Positions 1 to 7,090 of a stretch of 11,934 nt of DNA are shown here, one piece after another. Under the pieces are notes generated by a model. The model saw only the letters and a list, made by a program, of their open reading frames with translations, made no database searches and was not told where the DNA came from. Source of the DNA: Bifidobacterium breve (lineage in GTDB: Bacteria > Actinomycetota > Actinomycetes > UBA12327); the NCBI GenBank assembly GCA_943332445.1, contig CALQPL010000010.1, positions 1 to 11,934 on the forward strand. Reading direction: 5' to 3'. Position numbers and translations under genes: made by a program. How positions within the stretch are numbered: position 1 is the stretch's first letter; each line of letters begins with the position of its first letter.

Positions 1-2670
1 GATGCCCTGTCGGAATACCTTGATGTCCTCGATCATAAGAACGAGATCGACTACACCGAGATGGTCACGCGCGCGGTGATCTTTGCGCAGTCGTCCCGTG
101 GTCAAGCTGACCTACGCCAACGCTATGACGCGGTTTTTGTTGATGAATTTCAAGATACTGACCCAGCCCAAGAGCGCCTTCTTCAGGCGATTGCCGGTGG
201 CGGTCGCGATTTGGTTGCTGTCGGCGATCCTGATCAGTCGATTTATGCCTTCCGCGGCGCTGACGTGAAGGGCATCGTGGAGTTCCCCGTGCGTTTCCCG
301 CAAGCGGATGGATCAGAGGCAGCTGTGGTGGCCCTGCGCACGTGTCGTCGCAGTGGCGAGGGATTAGTCAACCTCGCAGTTTCAGTGGCCGCCAAGTTTT
401 CCTCCACCGGCACCGCATTCAAGGGTGACGGTCGAAGCCACCGCCAACGCGTTGCAGCCCCCGATCTTCCTACCAGCGTCATTGATGTGCACACCTATTC
501 ATCCACGATCGCGCAAGGTGATGCCATTGCTGATCAGTTGCGCCGTGCGCACCTTGACGATGGCATTGCCTGGTCACAGATGGCTGTCTTGGTGCGGTCG
601 GGAGCGCGATCCATTCCTAGCCTTCATCGCTCGCTGCATGCGGCTGGAGTCCCGGTTGAAGTCGCAGGTGAAGACCTGCCCTTGCACCTGGATCCAGCGG
701 TAGAACCGTTGTTGACGGCCATGCGCTGCGTGATCGAGCCCGCCAGCGTGACGGCTGACGAAATCCGCGCACTCCTGCTGTCGGCCTACTGCGGTGGGGA
801 TTCAGCGCAGTTGCGCCGCTTGGGGCGTGCCCTTCGTGAGGAAAGTCGCCAAGCGAACGAGTTTGGCTTGCCCACTACCTCATCAGGCGAACTGATTCGC
901 GATGCCGTTTTGACCCCTGGTCTCTTGGCGACCCACGATGAAGAAGTAACGGGAGTGGCACGTCGCCTCTCTGAAGTCATCGTGCTCGCTCGCCAAGCCA
1001 TGGCCACGCACGATGATCCCCACGAAGTGTTGTGGACTCTGTGGGATCAACAACCCTGGCGAAACGATGACGTACGGACGTGGGGTCAGCGCTTAGAGCG
1101 CTCGTCGTATTCCGGTGGTGCACAAGGTCGGCGCGCTGACCGTCATCTTGATGCAGTGCTGACGTTGTTTACCTTGGCGATGCGCAACCGAGAGCGTTCA
1201 GCTGCGGGTGGTGCTAGCGGATTCCTGCACAACATCACTCGTCAGTCCATTCCGGCAGACACGTTGGTCCAGCGCGGGGTCAGTCGAGATGCAGTGCGCG
1301 TCATGTCTGCCCACCGGTCTAAGGGACTCGAGTGGGATTTTGTCGTCGTGGCTGATGTGCAAGCCGACGTGTGGCCCGACATGCGCCAGCGCGGCACTTT
1401 GTTGCAAGCCGATCAGTTAGTCGCGCACGATATTGAGGACGTCCATCCCTTAACCACAACGTTGGCTGAAGAACGTCGACTCTTCTATGTCGCGATCACT
1501 CGCGCCCGTCAGCGATTGTTGGTCACGGCTGTGGGCGAAGCGTCAGAGAACGGATCTCAACCTTCGCGATTCATTGACGAATTGATTCGCGCTAACCCGA
1601 CCTTGTCCGCTACGGCGATTACGGCTCGAACTCCTCGACCATCGACCTTGCCTGGCTTGGTGGCCTCGCTACGAGCGCAATTGTTGAACGATGGGCTCTC
1701 CAAAGCCGAGCGAGACATTGCCATCCAGATCTTGGGGAGTTTGGCGAGTGAAAAAGTGGGCGAGGAGCTCCTCGTTCCAACTGCTCACCCGGACAATTGG
1801 TGGGGTGTGCGCGAGATCTCGGGTGAAGACGTTCACCCGTTCCCGCCCGAGAAGCAGATCCGTCTCTCAGGTTCACAGTTGGAGTCGCTGGTCACGTGTC
1901 CGTTGAGCTGGTACTTGGGGCGTGCTGTACGAGCTAATGGTCCGCGCAATGCAGCGATGGGATTTGGCAGTGTTGTTCACGCGTTAGCTGAAGAAGCGGC
2001 TAGCCAGGACGTGACCCCGCACATTGATGAACTCATGGTGCATCTGGATCGGGTGTGGGATGAGGTCAGCTACGACGCCGTCTGGCAGGCCGACGTTGAG
2101 CGCGGCAAAGCACGCGATGCCCTGATCAACTTTTTGAGTTGGCAGGCCGCCAATGAGCGCCGCTTAATCGGTGCTGAGGAATCGTTTGCCATGGACGTCA
2201 CCATTGCCGGCCGCAACGTGCACTTGAGCGGCAAGATCGACCGTCTTGAACTCACCTCTGAGGGAAAAGTTGTGGTCATTGACCTCAAGACGATGAAGTC
2301 CGCGCCGTCGAAGGACTCAACGCAAGAAAATCCCCAATTGGGCCTGTATCAACTGGCCGTACGCGAAGGCGCGCTTAACGACGCGATTGCTCAATTTCGC
2401 GAACTTCCTTCTCCTGATGAGGAAATCACTGGGGGCGCGGAGCTCGTGCTGTTGCGCCTGACATCTCGTGGCAAAACGACCGTGCGCGAACAGTCAGCCC
2501 TGGTTGCTGACGAAGCGAGTTCGGCCACGTGGATGGGTGAGTTACTCGAAGAGGGGGTGGCTCAGATTGCCTCGGGCGCATTCCCGCCCATAGTCAACGA
2601 CGCATGCACATTCTGTGACTTTAAGACGGCATGCCCCACCACAGATGAAGGCAAAGGGGTGATCGCATGA
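1..2670 (+). CDS. adnA: AdnA-type helicase-nuclease subunit, 5' end missing
   Basis: This is the AdnA subunit of the actinobacterial AdnAB complex, which unwinds and resects double-strand DNA ends. The frame is open from base 1, so the gene starts upstream and the first ATG at 61 is internal; Walker A lies outside the window. UvrD-family motor motifs are visible: DEFQD (Walker B) at 142-156, GDPDQSIYAFRG from 223, SAHRSKGLEWDF near 1306-1341 and EERRLFYVAITRAR at 1468-1509. A RecB-like nuclease follows, with a His codon at 1978, the Asp of GKIDR at 2239 and IDLKT with Asp at 2281 and Lys at 2287. Four cysteines, at 1897, 2605, 2614 and 2632 (one, then C-x2-C-x5-C), form the usual 4Fe-4S clamp of AddB/AdnA-type nucleases. 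The Fe-S nuclease and position before adnB support AdnA rather than AdnB. The stop overlaps the adnB start (ATGA), implying translational coupling. Confidence 0.93.
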   Translation, partial: DALSEYLDVLDHKNEIDYTEMVTRAVIFAQSSRGQADLRQRYDAVFVDEFQDTDPAQERLLQAIAGGGRDLVAVGDPDQSIYAFRGADVKGIVEFPVRFPQADGSEAAVVALRTCRRSGEGLVNLAVSVAAKFSSTGTAFKGDGRSHRQRVAAPDLPTSVIDVHTYSSTIAQGDAIADQLRRAHLDDGIAWSQMAVLVRSGARSIPSLHRSLHAAGVPVEVAGEDLPLHLDPAVEPLLTAMRCVIEPASVTADEIRALLLSAYCGGDSAQLRRLGRALREESRQANEFGLPTTSSGELIRDAVLTPGLLATHDEEVTGVARRLSEVIVLARQAMATHDDPHEVLWTLWDQQPWRNDDVRTWGQRLERSSYSGGAQGRRADRHLDAVLTLFTLAMRNRERSAAGGASGFLHNITRQSIPADTLVQRGVSRDAVRVMSAHRSKGLEWDFVVVADVQADVWPDMRQRGTLLQADQLVAHDIEDVHPLTTTLAEERRLFYVAITRARQRLLVTAVGEASENGSQPSRFIDELIRANPTLSATAITARTPRPSTLPGLVASLRAQLLNDGLSKAERDIAIQILGSLASEKVGEELLVPTAHPDNWWGVREISGEDVHPFPPEKQIRLSGSQLESLVTCPLSWYLGRAVRANGPRNAAMGFGSVVHALAEEAASQDVTPHIDELMVHLDRVWDEVSYDAVWQADVERGKARDALINFLSWQAANERRLIGAEESFAMDVTIAGRNVHLSGKIDRLELTSEGKVVVIDLKTMKSAPSKDSTQENPQLGLYQLAVREGALNDAIAQFRELPSPDEEITGGAELVLLRLTSRGKTTVREQSALVADEASSATWMGELLEEGVAQIASGAFPPIVNDACTFCDFKTACPTTDEGKGVIA

Positions 2671-5600
2671 CCGCGACTAAGAAGCTGATGACTGATCCCG
2701 CGGAATTGGCCGCATTCTTTGGCTTTGCCTTCACCGATGAACAGCTCGAATCGATCACGGCTCCCATGGAACCTCTGGTGATCATGGCTGGTGCCGGTAC
2801 CGGCAAGACCACAGTGATGGAAGCGCGCGTGCTGTGGTTGGTGGCATCGGGTCAAGTGGCGCCTGATCAAGTGTTGGGCTTGACCTTCACGAACAAGGCA
2901 GCCGCTGAATTGGGACGCCGCATTAACGCGGTACTTGATCGTTGGGGTGCCGCCCAATCGGAGACTGGTCACGCAGACCCCGACTTAGAAGTGGGTCCAT
3001 CGGTTTCTACCTACAACGCTTTTGCTTCGCGCCTGGTCACCGAAAGCGGACTGTTGATGGGTGTGGAGCCGGATGCACGGTTACTGACTCAACCCGCGAG
3101 GTTCCAGTTGGCCATGCGGGTGGTGACCCGGGCTAAAGGACCGTTCACCTGCATTGAAGGTTCGCCCACCACGATTGCCGGGCACGTGTTGGCCCTGGAA
3201 AATGAGATGAATGAGCAGTTGTGCTCGGCGGATCAGATTCGCGCTCACGATCAAGCACACATTGCCGAACTCGAAACGATTCGCGATACCAACAGCGCCA
3301 AGTTCACCAAGGTGGCCAAAGACGCACGTGCGGCTGCCGGTGGTCGTTTAGAACTTTTGGGTCTGGTCGAAGAGTTTCGCCGCGAAAAGCGACGCTTGGC
3401 GCTGATGGACTTTGGCGATCAGATTGGTTTTGCGGCTCGCTTGGCCCGCGAGTTCCCCGAGATCGGGCGCGATCTGCGTGCACGGTTTGCCGTGGTGCTT
3501 CTTGATGAGTATCAAGATACGTCGGTTGCGCAGAAGTCATTTTTGCTTGACCTGTTCGGTCAAGGGCACAGCCTGACGGCAGTTGGTGACCCCTTGCAGG
3601 CCATTTATGGCTGGCGTGGAGCTTCGGCAGGAAATATCGAAATCTTTGCGCATGAATTCACCAAGGCCGATGAGCAAAAGGCTAATCAAGCCGGCTTAGG
3701 AGTCAACAATCGCAGCGGCCAGCTGATTTTGGATGTGGCCAACGCTGTGGCTGCGCCGGTGCGCGAACGCCACGCAGCAGCAAAGCCACTCATTGCGCAG
3801 CCTGATCGCGCGACAACCGGTGGCGTTGAGGTCGCGTTCTTTGAGCAGGCCACGGAGGAAGTGCGCTCAGGCGTTGCTCACATCCAACGAGCCATTGCAG
3901 AGGGGACTCCACTTCATGAAATCGCGATCTTGCTTCGTGCCAATTCACATGTTGCGCGCTGGTACAACGCGCTGGTAGCGCAGGGAATCAACGTTGAGGT
4001 CGTCGGTATCGGTGGCCTGCTCGAACTTCCTGAAATCGCCGATGTGATGGCGACGTTAAAGCTCCTTGATGACCCCTGCGAAAATCCTTCGCTCGTCCGT
4101 TTGCTGTCAGGGCCGCGTTGGCGCTTTGGCCCCGCCGATCTTTTGGCACTGAGTCGTCGAGCGCATGATCTGGTGCGCGAGCAGTCCGGGGACCAGAAAG
4201 TCGTCGAACATGAAGACCACTTGACGCAAACGTTGCTGGAAGCCGTTGCATCCGCGGACGCCGTGGAGTTGGTTTCCCTGCTGGAAGCGGTCATGGACCC
4301 AGGAGATGCCGACTTGAGCCCCGAGGGGCGACAGCGTTGCGCATTGGTGGCTCGAGAATTTGAACGGTTGCGCCATTTCGCCGGGATGGCACCGGTTGAT
4401 GTCATCACGGAAGTCATTCGCATTACGGGCATTGATGTCGAAGTCAGCATTCGAGATGCACGCGTGGGGCTTTCAGAATCGTTGTCAGCGCTACTGGCCT
4501 TGGCCGATGAATTCAATGATCTTGACGGTCGAGTGAGCTTGCGATCGTTCCTGTCTTACCTGCAAGCGATGGCCAACGAAAAGCAAGCATTGGACACCGC
4601 CCAACCCTCGCCAACCGAATCAGTCAAACTGTTGACGATTCACGGAGCCAAGGGCCTCGAGTACGACGTAGTGATCATTCCGGGCATGGATGCCAAAACA
4701 TTCCCGAGCATCAAGAAGCGTGATGTGTGGATCCGCCATATGCAGGCGGTTCCGTTTTCCTTGCGCGGAGATGCACAGGACTTTCCAGCGATCAGCACCT
4801 GGGAAGGCAATGGCGGAGGCGAGGCCTTTGATGAACAGATGAAGGAATTGTCGCTCGCCGAAGAACGACGACTGGGCTATGTGGCAGTGACTCGGGCCAA
4901 AAAGCAGGTCTTCATGTCGGGTTCGGTGTGGGGCTTGACCCAAACAACTCCACGCAAACCCTCAGCCTTCCTTGAGGAAGCCCGTGAGGTTACCGATGTC
5001 CTCACTCACGTGTGGGTGGACCAGCCTGACGATAAAGAGCGCAACCCGTGGATTACAGAGGCAGCCAGTGTGCAGTGGCCAGTGGTCCTGGACTCGCCCC
5101 GCGATCGTGCCCGTCGCGAAGTAGCAAACGATGTGCGGATAGCCGCCGACATGGCCGGCTCCACTTCCATGGATCTGTTGGACATCCCCGTTGATACCTA
5201 TCCAGTCAATGTTCAACAGTGGGTGCGCGATGCTCGCCTGTTGATCGAAGAAGCTCGTATTCAACATGCACCCGTTCGCGAGGTGCCCATTCCTGATTCG
5301 TTGAGCGCTTCGGCGATTGTGCGGCTCACCCACGATCGCCAAGGCTTTGCTCGCGACTTGTTGCGCCCGATGCCACGACCACCTGCTCGCGCAGCATCGC
5401 GCGGAACGGACTTCCACGCGTGGGTTGAAGCTCGATTTGGTCAGCGGGCTTTGATCAATCGCGACGAATTGCTCGGTGCTAGCGACGACGACTTCGTGGT
5501 GGCCGATGACAAACTTAAGGAACTGCAGGATGCCTTTGAAGCTGGTCCCTATGCGGACCGCCAGCCGTACGCCATCGAAGCACCCATTCAAATTGTCTTA

Positions 5601-5861
5601 GGCGGTCGAGTCATTGTTGGTCGCATCGATGCGGTCTACCAAGATGACGACGGCACCTTTGATCTCATCGACTGGAAGACGGGCACGAAGCCAGCTGATC
5701 GGGAACAACTCGCGGTGTATCGCATCGCTTGGGCGAAAATGCACGGCATTGACCCCGATCGGGTCAAGGTGGGGTTCTATTACGTCCTTGATCAGCGCTT
5801 GGATCGCCCCGATGTCAGCGACCTGACCGCCGAATCAATAGAGCAACTGTTGACGGACTAG
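2667..5861 (+). CDS. adnB: AdnB-type helicase-nuclease subunit
   Basis: This 1064-residue protein is the partner of AdnA; in mycobacteria AdnB is the main ATP-driven motor of the complex. The N-terminal UvrD-like motor has a Q-motif (FTDEQ, about residues 22-26), Walker A GAGTGKT (42-48), DEYQD (280-284), GDPLQAIYGWRG (from 307), IHGAKGLEYD (658-667) and EERRLGYVAVTRA (732-744). The C-terminal RecB-like nuclease has His917 (RGTDFHAW), Asp988 (GRIDAVY) and the DWKTG motif with Asp1002 and Lys1004. It lacks the Fe-S cysteines seen in the upstream subunit, which fits AdnB. The length is close to the roughly 1100 residues of mycobacterial AdnB. The ATG overlaps the adnA stop as ATGA, with AAAGGGG about 8 bases upstream as ribosome binding site. 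All motor and nuclease residues look intact. The stop codon shares the palindrome CTAG with the convergent gene. Confidence 0.95.
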   Translation: MTATKKLMTDPAELAAFFGFAFTDEQLESITAPMEPLVIMAGAGTGKTTVMEARVLWLVASGQVAPDQVLGLTFTNKAAAELGRRINAVLDRWGAAQSETGHADPDLEVGPSVSTYNAFASRLVTESGLLMGVEPDARLLTQPARFQLAMRVVTRAKGPFTCIEGSPTTIAGHVLALENEMNEQLCSADQIRAHDQAHIAELETIRDTNSAKFTKVAKDARAAAGGRLELLGLVEEFRREKRRLALMDFGDQIGFAARLAREFPEIGRDLRARFAVVLLDEYQDTSVAQKSFLLDLFGQGHSLTAVGDPLQAIYGWRGASAGNIEIFAHEFTKADEQKANQAGLGVNNRSGQLILDVANAVAAPVRERHAAAKPLIAQPDRATTGGVEVAFFEQATEEVRSGVAHIQRAIAEGTPLHEIAILLRANSHVARWYNALVAQGINVEVVGIGGLLELPEIADVMATLKLLDDPCENPSLVRLLSGPRWRFGPADLLALSRRAHDLVREQSGDQKVVEHEDHLTQTLLEAVASADAVELVSLLEAVMDPGDADLSPEGRQRCALVAREFERLRHFAGMAPVDVITEVIRITGIDVEVSIRDARVGLSESLSALLALADEFNDLDGRVSLRSFLSYLQAMANEKQALDTAQPSPTESVKLLTIHGAKGLEYDVVIIPGMDAKTFPSIKKRDVWIRHMQAVPFSLRGDAQDFPAISTWEGNGGGEAFDEQMKELSLAEERRLGYVAVTRAKKQVFMSGSVWGLTQTTPRKPSAFLEEAREVTDVLTHVWVDQPDDKERNPWITEAASVQWPVVLDSPRDRARREVANDVRIAADMAGSTSMDLLDIPVDTYPVNVQQWVRDARLLIEEARIQHAPVREVPIPDSLSASAIVRLTHDRQGFARDLLRPMPRPPARAASRGTDFHAWVEARFGQRALINRDELLGASDDDFVVADDKLKELQDAFEAGPYADRQPYAIEAPIQIVLGGRVIVGRIDAVYQDDDGTFDLIDWKTGTKPADREQLAVYRIAWAKMHGIDPDRVKVGFYYVLDQRLDRPDVSDLTAESIEQLLTD

Positions 5862-6730
5862 TTCGAGGCGTCAAACCCTTCCAGGTCAACGGCAACAGCA
5901 CAGTGATCAGAGATCTCCAGTGCCATGGTGCGGGCATGACTGCGAACCGATGGGGATAGGCCGTCGGCCAAGACATGGTCGAATTGAATGCGTGGTGAAA
6001 ACGACGGATAGGTGCCGCCACGTGCCAAGGAATCAAACTTGGTGATGCGGGCTGGCCAACGTCCGGGCAAATTGAAGTCGCCGATGAGGAAAAAGGGTCG
6101 GGGCAAGTGCGCGGTGCGCCGAGCAAAGTCGCGCAGTTGACGAACATTGATGCCAGGAACAAAAGAGAGGTGGGCGGTTGCGACCGTAAAGGGTCCAGCA
6201 GGACCAGTGAGCACCGCGACAATGCCAACGCGAGGTTCATCGGGGACCGAAATGATGGTGGGTCGGCGTTCGGGAGTAGGCACAATCAAAGGAAGCCGCG
6301 CTCGCGGTGCACTAAAGCGCTCCACGTGCCACTGCTCAACCGGCAAACGTGACACCAGTCCCACGCCGTACATCGGCCCCACATCGAGCCCGGCAGCAAA
6401 GTCGGCATCGTCTTGTGATGTGGCCGCGCGCCAACCATCAGGGTCGCCTGGTGTACCCATGACGGCAGGGGCAAATAAGTGATGTGGTGCTCGAAGTTGC
6501 TCGGCCGCAATCGCTGTCTGATCGTGCATTCCACTGCGGGGTTGAAAGCAGTCGACTTCTTGTAGCCCGACGATGTCGGCGTTGAGCTGATCTATCGCTT
6601 TGCGCAGGCCGCTGTCGTCAAGGTTGATCGGAGGGCCAGTGAATTTGCCCTCCTCGTTGCGTTGGGGTTGGGGCATGCCACCGATCACGGGTAAACCGTG
6701 CAGGAGATTGAAGGTGGCGATTCGAAGCAC
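5858..6730 (-). CDS. Endonuclease/exonuclease/phosphatase (EEP) family protein
   Basis: This 290-residue protein has the complete catalytic signature of the EEP superfamily (exonuclease III, DNase I, sphingomyelinase and inositol phosphatase-like enzymes): Asn8 in ATFNLLHG, Glu58 in GLQEVD, a GVGLVSR segment at about 122-128, His187 in TAHLSF, Asp218/Asn220 in IGDFN, Asp251 in FDHVLADG and Ser-Asp-His at 274-276. These residues coordinate metal and cut a phosphodiester or phosphomonoester bond. I see no signal peptide or membrane segment, so it is probably cytoplasmic. The sequence does not reveal whether the substrate is nucleic acid, lipid or a small phosphate; the repair-gene neighbours favour a nuclease only weakly. 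The start is GTG at 6728-6730: an in-frame TAG at 6743-6745 excludes a longer product. It is tail-to-tail with adnB and sits where mycobacteria carry nudC and an ion-channel gene. Confidence 0.88.
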   Translation of the reverse strand: MLRIATFNLLHGLPVIGGMPQPQRNEEGKFTGPPINLDDSGLRKAIDQLNADIVGLQEVDCFQPRSGMHDQTAIAAEQLRAPHHLFAPAVMGTPGDPDGWRAATSQDDADFAAGLDVGPMYGVGLVSRLPVEQWHVERFSAPRARLPLIVPTPERRPTIISVPDEPRVGIVAVLTGPAGPFTVATAHLSFVPGINVRQLRDFARRTAHLPRPFFLIGDFNLPGRWPARITKFDSLARGGTYPSFSPRIQFDHVLADGLSPSVRSHARTMALEISDHCAVAVDLEGFDASN

Positions 6731-6736
6731 CCGCCC

Positions 6737-6742
6737 ACCGTA
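6737..6742 (-). promoter_or_regulatory. Possible -10 element for a leaderless EEP transcript
   Basis: Read on the minus strand, this is TACGGT, which fits the actinobacterial -10 pattern TAnnnT. It ends six bases before the GTG start, so transcription could begin at the first base of the codon. There is no good -35 at 17-18 bases, and a purine-rich GGTGGG overlaps it and could instead act as a ribosome binding site. The call is therefore tentative. Confidence 0.3.
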
Positions 6743-6760
6743 CTAGTTGGCTCGTCATGC

Positions 6761-6786
6761 GGAATATTTTCCGCGCCCCTAGGGTT
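6761..6786 (+). promoter_or_regulatory. SigR/SigH-type thiol-stress promoter of mrx1
   Basis: GGAAT at 6761-6765 is followed, after exactly 18 bases, by GTT at 6784-6786. This matches the GGAAT-N18/19-GTT consensus of the actinobacterial oxidative (disulfide) stress sigma factor SigR/SigH. It lies just upstream of a mycothiol-dependent redoxin, a typical target of that regulon. Transcription would start about 10 bases later, leaving a short leader containing the GAAGGAG ribosome binding site at 6801-6807. An overlapping TAGGGT at 6780-6785 could be a housekeeping -10, but it lacks a recognisable -35. Because uvrD2 starts only 32 bases after mrx1, this promoter probably serves both genes. Confidence 0.65.
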
Positions 6787-6812
6787 ATCTAGTCATAAGC
6801 GAAGGAGTGAGC

Positions 6813-7055
6813 ATGAGTACAACGTTGACGATGTATTCGACGACTTGGTGTGGGTATTGCCAGCGACTCAAGCAACAGCTGGATCGCGAGGGCATTGGAT
6901 ACACCGAAGTCGACATTGAGCAAGATCCCGCCGCGGCCGCCTACGTGGAACAGGTCAACGGCGGAAACCAGACCGTTCCCACAGTGGTGTTCTCGGACGG
7001 TACGGCAGCGACCAATCCCAGCCTCAAAGATGTCAAGAAACACCTAGGCCTGTAG
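6813..7055 (+). CDS. mrx1: Mycoredoxin (glutaredoxin-like)
   Basis: An 80-residue glutaredoxin-fold protein. In actinobacteria mycoredoxin-1 reduces protein-mycothiol mixed disulfides, restoring oxidised cysteines in the cytoplasm. The active site CGYC is near the N-terminus (MYSTTWCGYC, cysteines at about residues 13 and 16), followed by the conserved TVPTVVF segment with its cis-proline and a C-terminal LKDVKKHL helix. The WCGYC form is the mycoredoxin-1 type, not glutathione glutaredoxin. I chose the ATG at 6813 because GAAGGAG at 6801-6807 stands five bases upstream; the in-frame GTG at 6807 overlaps that ribosome binding site. The gene lies 32 bases before uvrD2 on the same strand, an association also found in mycobacteria, and is probably driven by the SigR-like promoter upstream. 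Confidence 0.93.
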   Translation: MSTTLTMYSTTWCGYCQRLKQQLDREGIGYTEVDIEQDPAAAAYVEQVNGGNQTVPTVVFSDGTAATNPSLKDVKKHLGL

Positions 7056-7062
7056 CGAGCGT

Positions 7063-7090
7063 CACCCCCGACTGCGAAGATGCGGGGGTG
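7063..7090 (+). promoter_or_regulatory. Hairpin covering the uvrD2 ribosome binding site and start
   Basis: CACCCCCG (7063-7070) and CGGGGGTG (7083-7090) are perfect reverse complements around a 12-base loop. The 3' arm includes the G-run that must act as ribosome binding site and the GTG start codon of uvrD2 itself. In the mrx1-uvrD2 mRNA this stem would block initiation unless it is melted. No T-run follows, so it is not an intrinsic terminator. The structure is seen directly; the regulatory role is inferred. Confidence 0.5.

Noticed and set aside
3914..4516. 200-codon minus-strand ORF inside adnB, and 4962-5591
   Set aside because: Low-complexity Ser/Arg-rich or unfamiliar translations opposite conserved helicase-nuclease coding sequence; shadows of adnB.
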